A stretch of 59,792 bases of DNA from Bacilli bacterium (GTDB lineage: Bacteria; Bacillota_I; Bacilli_A; RF39; UBA660), in contig JAFRCD010000002.1 in assembly GCA_017404555.1 (NCBI GenBank), forward strand, positions 1-59,792, given 5' to 3'. Below, piece after piece: positions 9,707-18,083 of this stretch (the stretch's first letter is position 1; every line of letters starts with the position of its first letter). The position numbers and the translations under genes were made by a program. Below the pieces are notes generated by a model. It saw nothing but the letters and a program-made list of their open reading frames with translations. It made no database searches and was not told the DNA's origin.

Positions 9707-10148
9707 AGATATTGTTTAGTCTTTCTCTTATTTTATTACTTAATTCTTTCATATCAACGCTACCTTTAAGGGAAGAAGCTTTCTGCATTACTTTACCCAT
9801 GTCTTTAATACTTTCTGGTTTAACTTCTGCAAAAATCTCATCTAATTTAGCCTCTATTTCTTCCTCTGTTAATTGTTTAGGTAGATATTCTTTTAAGATT
9901 TCAATTTCTTTCTTATTCTTTTCTACTAAATCTTCTCTATTTCCTTTTTCAAATTCTAGTATTGCTTCATTACGTTGTTTTATTTCTCTAGATACACAAT
10001 CAATTAAAAGTTCATCATTAATTTCAACCTTTTTATCGATATGTTCCTTATCAATAGTACCTTTAGCCATTCTTAAAACAGTTAATTTTTCTTTATCATG
10101 TTCTTTCATAGCTGTGATGATATCAGCTTGTAATTTTTCTACTAACAT
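9705..10148 (-). CDS. yqeY: GatB/YqeY domain-containing protein
   Basis: The 147-residue helical protein matches YqeY, related to the tail of GatB, the tRNA-dependent amidotransferase subunit. Typical pieces are EKLTVLRMAKGTI and KEYLPKQLTEEEIE. It probably binds tRNA, but its exact role is not established. AAAGGAGGAAAAA precedes the ATG, and it follows rpsU by 32 bases, the common Bacilli pairing. Confidence 0.92.
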   Translation of the reverse strand: MLVEKLQADIITAMKEHDKEKLTVLRMAKGTIDKEHIDKKVEINDELLIDCVSREIKQRNEAILEFEKGNREDLVEKNKKEIEILKEYLPKQLTEEEIEAKLDEIFAEVKPESIKDMGKVMQKASSLKGSVDMKELSNKIRERLNNI

Positions 10149-10168
10149 TTTTTCCTCCTTTAATATAA

Positions 10169-10189
10169 AGAGACTATTAACTAGTCTCT
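10169..10189 (-). terminator. Hairpin between rpsU and yqeY (weak terminator or processing site)
   Basis: AGAGACTA-GTTAA-TAGTCTCT spans the rpsU stop. The T-run after it is poor, so it may only attenuate read-through into yqeY. Confidence 0.45.
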
Positions 10190-10381
10190 ATTCATCATTT
10201 TGTTTCTCTTTCTTGAATTTTTAATACCTTGCTTTTTAGCTTCTCTTCTTCTTACTCCGGGTTTATCGTAAGCTTCTCTTTTTCTACACTCAGAAGGGAC
10301 ACCATCTCTAGCTACTTTTTGTTTAAAACGTTTTAAAGCTACATCTAGATTTCCGTTTTTAACTGTAACTTGTGTTGACAC
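10181..10381 (-). CDS. rpsU: 30S ribosomal protein S21
   Basis: This 66-residue, highly basic protein is S21: FKQKVARDGVPSECRKREAY and a lysine/arginine tail ending KMMNRD. It binds the 30S platform near the anti-Shine-Dalgarno region. The start is GTG behind GGGAGGG. A promoter lies just upstream, so rpsU-yqeY can be expressed apart from the peptide operon. Confidence 0.96.
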   Translation of the reverse strand: MSTQVTVKNGNLDVALKRFKQKVARDGVPSECRKREAYDKPGVRRREAKKQGIKNSRKRNKMMNRD

Positions 10382-10416
10382 TTGAATTCCCTCCCTTCCG
10401 TTTTTAATTCACACCA

Positions 10417-10445
10417 ATTATAGCATAACTTTCTTATTAGAACAA
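10417..10445 (-). promoter_or_regulatory. Promoter of rpsU-yqeY
   Basis: TTGTTC (10440-10445), 17-base spacer, extended -10 TGCTATAAT with TATAAT at 10417-10422. Confidence 0.65.
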
Positions 10446-10460
10446 GAAAATTTGACAATT

Positions 10461-10607
10461 TTAGTCAATTAGGAGTTCTCTAATATTTTGACCAATGAAA
10501 TAAGAAAAGTGTAAAAGCAAAACTGTCATGATAATTCCCATTAATATAAGCATGATTATTGAAATAGTTTTATGTTCTTCATAAAAGTTATTTATTCTAG
10601 TGGACAA
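10461..10607 (-). CDS. 48-residue single-helix membrane peptide, candidate immunity protein
   Basis: A 48-codon ORF starts at TTG (10605-10607) with GGAGAAGG placed 6 bases upstream and overlaps the end of the second peptide gene by 16 bases. The product begins MSTRINNFYEEHKTIS, has one hydrophobic helix (IIMLILMGIIMTVLLLHF), and ends GQNIRELLID. Small membrane proteins directly downstream of two-peptide bacteriocin genes are often the immunity factor, so that role is proposed. The evidence is position, ribosome site and hydrophobicity only; I recognise no family. A restart at the internal ATG codon 19 is possible but lacks a ribosome site. Confidence 0.5.
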   Translation of the reverse strand: MSTRINNFYEEHKTISIIMLILMGIIMTVLLLHFSYFIGQNIRELLID

Positions 10608-10762
10608 GCTTTACCTTCTCCGAATCTTCTAAGAGCAGAACCTAGTCCCTTACCACTATCAATTAATACTTTAATAATATTTGTAAAAGCATTAATCATA
10701 CTAGAGGTAATAGCATTCCCTCCCTTAATCATTTTTAAATCGTTTTCTTCTATTCTTTTCAT
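10592..10762 (-). CDS. Double-glycine leader peptide 2 (bacteriocin-like precursor)
   Basis: A 56-codon gene encodes leader MKRIEENDLKMIKGG and a 41-residue core starting NAITSSMINAFTNI and ending FGEGKACPLE. The leader fits the GG-type pattern cut by C39 peptidases (hydrophobic residues before GG, acidic and lysine-rich start). The core is amphipathic, contains G-K-G-L-G (a GxxxG spacing typical of class IIb two-peptide bacteriocins) and one cysteine near the end. It overlaps peptide 1 by ATGA, so both are made in step. Antimicrobial or signalling activity is inferred. Confidence 0.82.
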   Translation of the reverse strand: MKRIEENDLKMIKGGNAITSSMINAFTNIIKVLIDSGKGLGSALRRFGEGKACPLE

Positions 10763-10899
10763 TCATTACACTTTTTAGGATGAGCTATGCCCTCAATAAT
10801 ACCTGAAATGAATATTATTGTTCCTGCTATAGCAACTCCAACCCAAAAAGAAACACCTCCTTTTACTTTTTTTAATTTTTCTTCATCTAGTTTTTTCAT
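10759..10899 (-). CDS. Double-glycine leader peptide 1 (bacteriocin-like precursor)
   Basis: A 46-codon gene encodes leader MKKLDEEKLKKVKGG and a 31-residue hydrophobic core, VSFWVGVAIAGTIIFISG then IIEGIAHPKKCNE. It has a GxxxG spacing (GIIEG) and a single cysteine four residues or fewer from the end, like its partner. AAGGAG lies upstream, and the start overlaps the stop of the accessory gene by ATGA. Together with peptide 2 it fits a class IIb two-peptide bacteriocin. No modification enzyme is nearby, so an unmodified peptide is most likely. Confidence 0.82.
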   Translation of the reverse strand: MKKLDEEKLKKVKGGVSFWVGVAIAGTIIFISGIIEGIAHPKKCNE

Positions 10900-11303
10900 C
10901 TTTTCTCCTTCCATATTTTCTTTAATAGTTCATAAACGTTCTCTTTCTTTACAAAAAAACTTATATTAACATAATCACTAGTTTTAATTCTTTTTGGTAG
11001 TTTAGTTTTAATAATTATTTCATGATAGTTATGCTTATCTTTTTTTAAGACATTCCTAGTTACTGATATTGGTTCGTATTTTTGTTTATGATCTTTTAGA
11101 TAAAGATATTTACTTTTGTTTAATAAAGCTAATTCATCATCGTTTACAATTAGTTTAAGCATATCTTCGTTATACATTGATCCGATTATTACTTTATAAT
11201 GATCATATTTAATTTTAGTAGCACTAAAAATTAAAATAGTGATAACTATAAAAACCAAAACAACAATGACAAATATAGTTTCATCTTGATACTTTTTCTT
11301 CAT
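10896..11303 (-). CDS. Small membrane accessory protein of the peptide exporter
   Basis: A 135-residue protein with one N-terminal helix (ETIFVIVVLVFIVITILIF) and a basic, strand-rich outer part. Exporters of this class usually work with a HlyD-type fusion protein of about 450 residues (LcnD/MesE type); this one is in the right place and has the same topology but is far shorter and lacks the coiled-coil hairpin. It may be a minimal adaptor or a dedicated chaperone. It overlaps the exporter gene by 23 bases and peptide 1 by 4. I do not recognise a named family. Confidence 0.65.
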   Translation of the reverse strand: MKKKYQDETIFVIVVLVFIVITILIFSATKIKYDHYKVIIGSMYNEDMLKLIVNDDELALLNKSKYLYLKDHKQKYEPISVTRNVLKKDKHNYHEIIIKTKLPKRIKTSDYVNISFFVKKENVYELLKKIWKEKR

Positions 11304-13362
11304 AAAGATGATGATTTTTTAAAAGTAATACACGATTAAAGAAATCATTATTTAGGCGATGGGAGACAACAATAACCGTTTTATCTTTTAAAAATTCAAA
11401 TATTCCTTTCATTATTTGTTCACATTTAACTTTATCAATTCCATTAAAAGTTTCATCAAAGATATAAATATCACTTTTTTTAAGAAGAGTTCGGGCGAGT
11501 ATAATTCGTTGTTTTTCACCAGTACTCATGTTATAGCCGTTTTCTTCAACGATTTGATTGAAACCGGCATTATCTTTTCTTACTATTTCATCAACTTTAG
11601 TTAATTTACATATTTTATTTATTTCTTCAGAATCATAATTCTTGTATAATTTTATATTTTCTAAAAGAGTATCGGTAAAAAGGTATTCATTATTAGATAC
11701 ATAGATAATACTATCTCTAATTGTATTTAAATGGTAATGATTAATATCAATACTATTAATGGTAATTTGACCATAGGGAACATCAATATACCGCATTAAA
11801 CTCTTCACAAAAGTGGATTTACCACTACCTGACGAACCCTTTAGTAAGATCTTATCCCCCTTTTTAATACTTAAATTAATATCTTTTAATAATTCCTGAT
11901 TATTATACGAATAAGAAAAATTTTTAAATTTTATTGTTCCTAGAAGTGAATAGTTTTGATAATAGATACTACCGTCAAATATTTCGTTTTTAATAGTATA
12001 TAGATCTTCTATCCTTTCTTTAGCAAGTTTATATGCTTTATAATCTGTATAAAGACCAACCAAATTATTAAAAGAATATAAAATATTATTAAGTAGACTC
12101 TGAAAGATAATAAATTCTCCTAGAGTTATTTCTTTTTCAATAACTAGTTTGGAACCAATTCCTAAAATAAGAATATTGAAAATACCATAGATAATATTTT
12201 TAACACTTTTTTCTTGTTCTTCTTTTTGATAAATACTATAGGCATCTGTTAAAAATTTCTGATACTTAATTTTAAATTTATCAATAATCAACTTTTCTAG
12301 ATGCATACTTTTAATCGCATTAGGTGACGAAATACTTTCTACTAAATTAGAATTAACTATTGCCAAATCTTTATAATATTTTTTAATACTAGGAGTTATG
12401 TAGTTACGAAAGAAAATAGTTGATATCGATATTAATCCTAAAGAGATAATAGTAATTACAGCTAGTTGATAGTTGATATTAAATAATAGTATTGTGAAGA
12501 CGACAATAAATAGTAAGTCACTGATTAAAAAAGAGATAGCTTTGGCAATAAACTCTTTAACAATACTAAGATCTTTAATTCTAGATAATATTTCACCTGA
12601 AGTCCTATTTTTATAATATAAATATGGAAGCAAAATTATTTGTTTAAATGTACTGTTCATTATTTCTTCATCTAGCATAGTAGAAAACTTTACTAAAATA
12701 TTGTTCTTTAAAAGAGAACAAGTTTCTTTGATAAGGTACATTATAAAAATAAAGGCACTGATAAATAAAATATTATTAGTCAAACTGTAGTTTATTGATT
12801 CTTCTTGAAGATATTTGAAATGGTAAGTTATAATTATGGTCATTATATTGATTAGAAATGTTAAACTAAGTAAAAATGGTAAATACTTTTTGTGTTTAGT
12901 TAAGAATGAAAAAAGGAGTGTCTTAACCTGATTTTCGGAATTTATATGAATAATGTTTTTAGCTGGTGTAAGGAGTATAAATACTCCACTACTCATCAGA
13001 TTGAAGGAAGCAAAAGAAAGAGTTTTCTTTCCTTTAGCTGGATCCATAATTAATAGTTTTTCTTTTTCATAATCAATATCATAAATAACTATGAAATGAT
13101 GATAAGTCTTATTTATGATGGTGTGCGCAATTACTGGAAATGTTTCTTCTTTTAAATCTTTGATACCTCCTTTAGCTCCATAAGCAGAAAAGCCAACCTT
13201 TTCAGCTGTTTCAACTAGTTTATAAGCACTAACACCTGTTTTATCTGTATTAGTCCACTGCCGTAAACGTTCTTTAGAAACATTGCCATGATAATGCTTA
13301 ATAATTGATAACAGACAACAAACACCACAATCTTTAATACCATCTTGGAGTACTATTTCCAC
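11281..13362 (-). CDS. Peptidase C39-containing ABC exporter (PCAT) for double-glycine peptides
   Basis: The 693-residue protein combines three domains. Residues 1-135 are a C39 cysteine protease: QDGIKDCGVCCLL holds the catalytic Cys, HHFIVIYD the His, MDPAKGK the Asp. Residues about 155-440 are six membrane helices of an ABC type I exporter. Residues about 460-690 are the ATPase with Walker A GSSGSGKST, signature MSTGEKQR, Walker B IYIFDETF and a switch His in VSHRL. Such proteins cut GG leaders and export the core peptide using ATP. The start is GTG behind GGAGGTGAT. The operon continues to the two GG peptides, its likely cargo. Confidence 0.93.
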   Translation of the reverse strand: MEIVLQDGIKDCGVCCLLSIIKHYHGNVSKERLRQWTNTDKTGVSAYKLVETAEKVGFSAYGAKGGIKDLKEETFPVIAHTIINKTYHHFIVIYDIDYEKEKLLIMDPAKGKKTLSFASFNLMSSGVFILLTPAKNIIHINSENQVKTLLFSFLTKHKKYLPFLLSLTFLINIMTIIITYHFKYLQEESINYSLTNNILFISAFIFIMYLIKETCSLLKNNILVKFSTMLDEEIMNSTFKQIILLPYLYYKNRTSGEILSRIKDLSIVKEFIAKAISFLISDLLFIVVFTILLFNINYQLAVITIISLGLISISTIFFRNYITPSIKKYYKDLAIVNSNLVESISSPNAIKSMHLEKLIIDKFKIKYQKFLTDAYSIYQKEEQEKSVKNIIYGIFNILILGIGSKLVIEKEITLGEFIIFQSLLNNILYSFNNLVGLYTDYKAYKLAKERIEDLYTIKNEIFDGSIYYQNYSLLGTIKFKNFSYSYNNQELLKDINLSIKKGDKILLKGSSGSGKSTFVKSLMRYIDVPYGQITINSIDINHYHLNTIRDSIIYVSNNEYLFTDTLLENIKLYKNYDSEEINKICKLTKVDEIVRKDNAGFNQIVEENGYNMSTGEKQRIILARTLLKKSDIYIFDETFNGIDKVKCEQIMKGIFEFLKDKTVIVVSHRLNNDFFNRVLLLKNHHLYEEKVSR

Positions 13363-13380
13363 AAATAATTATCACCTCCA

Positions 13381-13386
13381 ATTATA
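13381..13386 (-). promoter_or_regulatory. Candidate -10 element of the peptide-export operon
   Basis: TATAAT lies 18 bases upstream of the GTG start, but the position 17 bases further up is CTTTTT, not a good -35. This suggests a weak promoter or one needing an activator. Confidence 0.4.
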
Positions 13387-13392
13387 TTATTC

Positions 13393-13420
13393 GAAAAAAA
13401 AGAAAAAAGCAGTTAACTTT
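13393..13420 (-). terminator. Intrinsic terminator of spoVE
   Basis: GAAAAAAG-TTAACTG-CTTTTTTC then TTTTTTTT on the minus strand, overlapping the spoVE stop. Confidence 0.75.
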
Positions 13421-14516
13421 TTTCACTGGTTTTAGAAACATTTAAAACCATACCCATACTAATCATACTCATTAATAATGAGGATCCTCCATAGGATATG
13501 AATGGTAAAGTTACCCCTGTTACTGGGATTAGACCTACTACTACCGAAAGATTCATAACTGTTTGAAAGGCTAATTGAAAAGCAATACCAAAGACTAGAT
13601 ACTTGGCAAATAAATCATTTTGGTTTAGAGCTATTTTAAGTGATCTATAAAAAATTAAAGCAAAGAGACTAATAATAATTATTGCACCTCCAAAACCGAA
13701 TTCTTCAACAATAATTGAAAAGATAAAATCAGTTTGGGGTTCAGGTAAATAGAAATGTTTTTGAATAGAATTACCGAACCCTTTACCAAGTAATCCTCCA
13801 GGACCTATCGCATAAAGACTCTGAATTATCTGAAAACCTGTTCCCAGTGGATCTTTCCAAGGATTAATAAAAGAGATTATTCGATTTACTCGATATGGTG
13901 CTATAGCTATTAAACCTATTATTCCTGTTATACCAGTAATTGCTGTAATAAAAAAGAATTTCATACTAACTCCACTTATAAATAGTAGTGCTATAATAGT
14001 TAGTCCTAGAATTAGGGCTGTTCCTAGATCTGGTTCTAACATAATTAAGGCAAAATAAAGACCTGTTATCCCCAGAATTGGTAAAACCCCCTTGATAATA
14101 CTTTTTAAATACTTATTATTCTTTGATAAATATTTGGCTGTAAAGATAATTAATCCTAGTTTAGCGGCTTCACTAGGTTGAATACCAAGTGGTCCTAGTC
14201 CAAACCAACTTCTACTACCATTTCTAATACTTCCTAGTCCTGGAATAAGAACTAATACTAATAATAAAAGACAAATACCTAAGATTATATTTGCCTTTTT
14301 ATAATAAATATAGTAATTAGTTTTAGATATTACAAGCATTAGAACAATTCCTATTAATACAAATAGTGTTTGTTGCTTTAGATAGTGAAAGCTATCATTA
14401 AATTTATATTCTGCCCAGATATTAGACGATGAATAGATCATTATAATACCTATTATTACTAAAATTATAATGGCGATAAAAAGGTAAATATCAATTTTCT
14501 TTCTCGTACACATCAC
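13413..14516 (-). CDS. spoVE: SEDS glycosyltransferase SpoVE-like (FtsW/RodA family)
   Basis: A 367-residue, ten-helix SEDS protein that polymerises lipid II into glycan strands with a class B PBP. Motifs: GSRSWFGLGPLGIQPSEAAK, PDLGTALIL, LPEPQTDFIFSIIVEEFGF and PFISYGGSS. Length matches SpoVE (366 in B. subtilis) better than FtsW. The order spoVD-mraY-x-spoVE supports SpoVE, the spore-cortex SEDS enzyme; another SEDS gene lies at 32770-33909. The murD that usually precedes it is missing. Confidence 0.82.
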   Translation of the reverse strand: MMCTRKKIDIYLFIAIIILVIIGIIMIYSSSNIWAEYKFNDSFHYLKQQTLFVLIGIVLMLVISKTNYYIYYKKANIILGICLLLLVLVLIPGLGSIRNGSRSWFGLGPLGIQPSEAAKLGLIIFTAKYLSKNNKYLKSIIKGVLPILGITGLYFALIMLEPDLGTALILGLTIIALLFISGVSMKFFFITAITGITGIIGLIAIAPYRVNRIISFINPWKDPLGTGFQIIQSLYAIGPGGLLGKGFGNSIQKHFYLPEPQTDFIFSIIVEEFGFGGAIIIISLFALIFYRSLKIALNQNDLFAKYLVFGIAFQLAFQTVMNLSVVVGLIPVTGVTLPFISYGGSSLLMSMISMGMVLNVSKTSEKS

Positions 14517-14553
14517 CTATATAATTTTATAGTAATTACTTAAATATTATGTC

Positions 14554-14578
14554 ATAAAAAAAGAATTCTAGTAATTCT
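14554..14578 (-). terminator. Terminator after the 159-residue gene
   Basis: AGAATT-ACTAG-AATTCT followed by seven T on the minus strand; it overlaps the coding end. Confidence 0.65.
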
Positions 14579-15047
14579 CATTTATTTTAGCAAAAATTTT
14601 ATCTAAGAATTCTTTTACTTCATTATAGTTTCGTGGGCAATAAGCATACCCTCTAGCAGATATGTCTTTATCATCTTGAATTTTTATGAATAAGTTAAAA
14701 CTAAGTGCATCATAAATATTTTTATTTATTCTATTATAACCATTCCATCTTGATACTTTAAGCTTATTTAAGCCAGTAATTAATTCCTGCATTATGTCAT
14801 CATCAATCACAATTTCTTTTCTGTTAATACTCTTTTTAGGATCCCATTTATCAATACTGGCATAACATTTATCCTCACAAACTATTTCATAAGTAGCACT
14901 TGGTCCCCACCCTGGATGATGACCAAATTCCAGTTTTTTTATTTCTGTTATTTCGATATTTTTTCTACTATCTAAAACAAAGAATAGTAAAATACCTAGT
15001 ATTACTACTATACCAATTATTAACGCAATAAGGTATTTTTTCTTCAT
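14568..15047 (-). CDS. Membrane-anchored protein of unknown function at the murD position
   Basis: About 159 residues: an N-terminal helix (MKKKYLIALIIGIVVILGIL) and an outer domain with paired cysteines (VCEDKCY near residue 57) and one more near the end (AYCPRN). I recognise no family. The ATG at 15047 shares one base with the mraY stop (TAATG), with GGAG ten bases upstream, so translation is coupled to mraY. Coupling to wall precursor genes hints at an envelope role, but nothing shows the activity. Confidence 0.65.
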   Translation of the reverse strand: MKKKYLIALIIGIVVILGILLFFVLDSRKNIEITEIKKLEFGHHPGWGPSATYEIVCEDKCYASIDKWDPKKSINRKEIVIDDDIMQELITGLNKLKVSRWNGYNRINKNIYDALSFNLFIKIQDDKDISARGYAYCPRNYNEVKEFLDKIFAKINENY

Positions 15048-16042
15048 TATAACCATACTCCAAAAATTATTCCTGACATAGCTAGAATAAGGCCAGCAAT
15101 CCAGAATAATTTAACAATATCATTTTCTTTCCAACCTAATTTTTCAAAATGATGGTGTAACGGAGTCATTAAGAATACTTTTTTATGAAAGACCTGAACC
15201 CAGATTGATTGAATAATAACTGATAATGTTTCTATTACAAAGACAAAAGCTACTATTAAAAGAGTTAATTCCCTATGAGTTAGAATCGCTATTGCGGCCA
15301 TAACAGCACCTAAAGCAAGAGAACCTGTATCACCCATAAAGATCTTGGCTGGATGAGTATTAAAGACTAAGAAGCCTACTAAACAGCCTGTCAATAATAA
15401 TGAGAATAATCCTAATTCTTCAAAACCAACAACTAATGATATTAGAGCAAAGGCAACAAAGGCAATAGCTGAAAGTCCGCCAGCTAAACCATCTAGTCCA
15501 TCAGTTATATTAACAGCATTACTAGCACCTACTAAAACAAATAGGATAAACAAGCCATAAAGCCAACCCATTTCCATATCAATATGTAAGGTCCCTACTA
15601 CCCAAGATGTTTCGCCACCAGCTCGCATATAAATATAGAAAAACGCTACTGCGATTAATACTTGCATAAATAATTTCTGATAAGTCGTTAAACCTTCATT
15701 ATTACCTTTACGAATGGATAAAAAATCATCCAGAAAACCAATTAAGGCATAACCAATAAATACTAATAAAACAATTCCTAAATTAGATGAATAATCTAAT
15801 TTTCCTACTAATAATAATCCTAAAGTAATAAAAATAGTAGGAAGAATAAAGATAAGTCCTCCCATTGTCGGTGTTCCTTCTTTTTTACGATGAGATTCAC
15901 CAACAAAAACACTTATTTTTTGACCTACCCGCATTTTCTTTAAAAGGGGTACCGCTATTAAACCTAAAATACATGATGATAAGAATCCTACCATCATTAC
16001 TACAATTGCTTTTGTCAATAATAACATTGTTATCACATCCAT
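15047..16042 (-). CDS. mraY: Phospho-N-acetylmuramoyl-pentapeptide-transferase MraY
   Basis: MraY moves phospho-MurNAc-pentapeptide from UDP to undecaprenyl phosphate, making lipid I. The 331-residue, ten-helix protein shows GTPTMGGLIF, the catalytic DD in GFLDDFLSI, NITDGLDGLAGG, FMGDTGSLALG and MTPLHHHFE. A start at the internal ATG 16027 (MLLLTKAI) would align better with other MraY proteins. It lies between spoVD and the murD-position gene. Confidence 0.96.
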   Translation of the reverse strand: MDVITMLLLTKAIVVMMVGFLSSCILGLIAVPLLKKMRVGQKISVFVGESHRKKEGTPTMGGLIFILPTIFITLGLLLVGKLDYSSNLGIVLLVFIGYALIGFLDDFLSIRKGNNEGLTTYQKLFMQVLIAVAFFYIYMRAGGETSWVVGTLHIDMEMGWLYGLFILFVLVGASNAVNITDGLDGLAGGLSAIAFVAFALISLVVGFEELGLFSLLLTGCLVGFLVFNTHPAKIFMGDTGSLALGAVMAAIAILTHRELTLLIVAFVFVIETLSVIIQSIWVQVFHKKVFLMTPLHHHFEKLGWKENDIVKLFWIAGLILAMSGIIFGVWL

Positions 16043-16118
16043 TCCTAGACATAAATTAGTATATCATATAATTCACTTTAGAAGACTATTTAAACCAAAT
16101 ATAGACAAAACTTTACAC

Positions 16119-18026
16119 TTACTTAAGCATTAACCTAACTACTCCTTTTTCTTCTTGTTTTGTTCCTGGAAGTGGTGATTGGGAAATCACTTTTTTGCCT
16201 GTTCCGGAATATTTAACAGTGAAGTTTTTTAGTTTCTTAGTAGCTTTTTCGACACTTAGACCGATCACATTAGGGACTTTATATAGAGGTACATCATTCC
16301 ATTCTAGATCTTTAGTAAGTTCTTCTTTTTGTTTGGGAATTTTTAATATTTTAATAATATCTAGAAGGATTCTTCTAGCTATAGGAGTTGTTGTATAACT
16401 TGATAACATCGCGGTATGCTTAGGATTATCAATAGCTATATATAAAACTGCTTTTGGTTTATTAGCAGGTACAATTCCAACAAAGCTCATAATGTAATTA
16501 TTATCTAGGTAATGACCATCTTTAACCTTTTGGGCTGTTCCTGTTTTACCACCTATTCGGTAACCATCAATATAGGCTGCTTTACCTCCTCCTTTTGCTA
16601 CTACACTTTCTAGGGCATAACGCATAATACTGGATGTTTTTTTACTAATGGTTTTTCGCACTAACTTCTTTTTATTCTCTGTAATAATATTGTTAGAAGC
16701 ATCCTCTGATATACTTTTTAAAACATAGGGATGATAGAGATTTCCATCATTTAAAACCGATGATATTGCCGTTACTTGTTGAATAGGTGTTACTGATACT
16801 CCTTGGCCAAAAGCCGAAGTTGCTAGTTCAATATTACCTACTTGATTTAGATTAAAAATAATGCCCTTACCTTCACCATTTAAATCAATACCTGTTTTTT
16901 CTCCAAATCCAAATTTATCAATATAAGAGAATAGTTTCTTTTTTCCTAACATTTGTCCCATTTTAACAAAACCAGGGTTACAGGAATTCTGTAATACTTG
17001 AAGATATGTCTGCTCGCCATGACCACCTGCTTTCCAGCATTTAATAACGGCACTATCTACTCGCACTTTTCCAGAATCATAGAACTTGTCTTTAAATAGA
17101 TCGATTTTCTTTTCTTCAATAGCGGCACTAGTAGTAATTATCTTAAAAGTGCTCCCTGGTTCATATGTTGACCAAATAGGTAAATTACGAGAAGTGGTCT
17201 CTAAAGAATATTTCTTATAGTTATTGGGATCGTAATTAGGACGAGCACCCATTGCTAGTATTTCTCCATTATTAGGATCCATAACTAAGGCTAAAGCATT
17301 CTCTGGTTCGAACATACTCATAACATTATCTAGTTCTCTTTCAACTGCTTTTTGTATGTTATAATCAATCGTTAGATTAAGATTCATTCCTGTAGTTGGT
17401 TCAACATAAATATCTGATAATTCTAATTTATTACCCAACGTATCTGAAAAATACTTAATAGCGCCATTTTCTCCTGTAAGATAGGAATTGTACTGAAGTT
17501 CCAGTCCTGATAAACCTTGATTGTCAATACCAACATGACCTAAGACATGCGATAACATTTTACCATGGGGATAATATCTTTTTGCTTCTTTTACTAGGTA
17601 GACACCAGCTAATTTATAATTACTGATTTTATCAGCTTGTTCATAAGACAATCTCCTACCTTCAGGATGAACCCGTTCTATTGAGGTTTTTTTACTTAAA
17701 TGCTGAAGCATATTATCATAACCAGTATTTAGTATAGGCGCTAAAAGGTGTGCTGTTTTCTTCTTATTTTTAATTTGATTAGGAATAATAACTAAGCTAG
17801 TAGTTGTTAGATTATCAGCTAGTATTATCCCATTGCGGTCATATATCTTTCCCCTTGATGCTTCTAAAGGTAAATCTCTACTCCATAAATCTTCTGCTAA
17901 TTCAGATAGTTTTTTATAATCAAAAGTTTGAACATAGAATATTTTTAAAACAATTAAAACAAGTGCTGTCAAAAATACTAGTAATATTATTTTAATACGT
18001 TCATTTATTCTTTTAACGAACATCAT
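16119..18026 (-). CDS. spoVD: Class B penicillin-binding protein, SpoVD-like
   Basis: A 635-residue transpeptidase: N-terminal helix (residues 10-30), dimerisation domain with ASRGKIYDRNG, then the catalytic domain with SxxK in EPGSTFKII, SxN in NSCNPGF and KTG in IGGKTGTAQ. One PASTA domain (VPNVIGLSVEKATKKL) ends it. Length and single PASTA match SpoVD (645 residues), which cross-links spore cortex peptidoglycan with SpoVE. The neighbours mraY and spoVE agree. A division PBP with two PASTA repeats lies separately at 34812-36971. Confidence 0.85.
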   Translation of the reverse strand: MMFVKRINERIKIILLVFLTALVLIVLKIFYVQTFDYKKLSELAEDLWSRDLPLEASRGKIYDRNGIILADNLTTTSLVIIPNQIKNKKKTAHLLAPILNTGYDNMLQHLSKKTSIERVHPEGRRLSYEQADKISNYKLAGVYLVKEAKRYYPHGKMLSHVLGHVGIDNQGLSGLELQYNSYLTGENGAIKYFSDTLGNKLELSDIYVEPTTGMNLNLTIDYNIQKAVERELDNVMSMFEPENALALVMDPNNGEILAMGARPNYDPNNYKKYSLETTSRNLPIWSTYEPGSTFKIITTSAAIEEKKIDLFKDKFYDSGKVRVDSAVIKCWKAGGHGEQTYLQVLQNSCNPGFVKMGQMLGKKKLFSYIDKFGFGEKTGIDLNGEGKGIIFNLNQVGNIELATSAFGQGVSVTPIQQVTAISSVLNDGNLYHPYVLKSISEDASNNIITENKKKLVRKTISKKTSSIMRYALESVVAKGGGKAAYIDGYRIGGKTGTAQKVKDGHYLDNNYIMSFVGIVPANKPKAVLYIAIDNPKHTAMLSSYTTTPIARRILLDIIKILKIPKQKEELTKDLEWNDVPLYKVPNVIGLSVEKATKKLKNFTVKYSGTGKKVISQSPLPGTKQEEKGVVRLMLK

Positions 18027-18057
18027 ATCACCAATTAAAAATATGAGAACAAAATAA

Positions 18058-18083
18058 AAAAAAGAACTTTTTAAAGTTCTTTA
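18058..18083 (-). terminator. Terminator of the DnaJ-domain gene
   Basis: AAAGAACTTTAAAAAGTTCTTT with a following T-run on the minus strand, upstream of spoVD. Confidence 0.7.
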
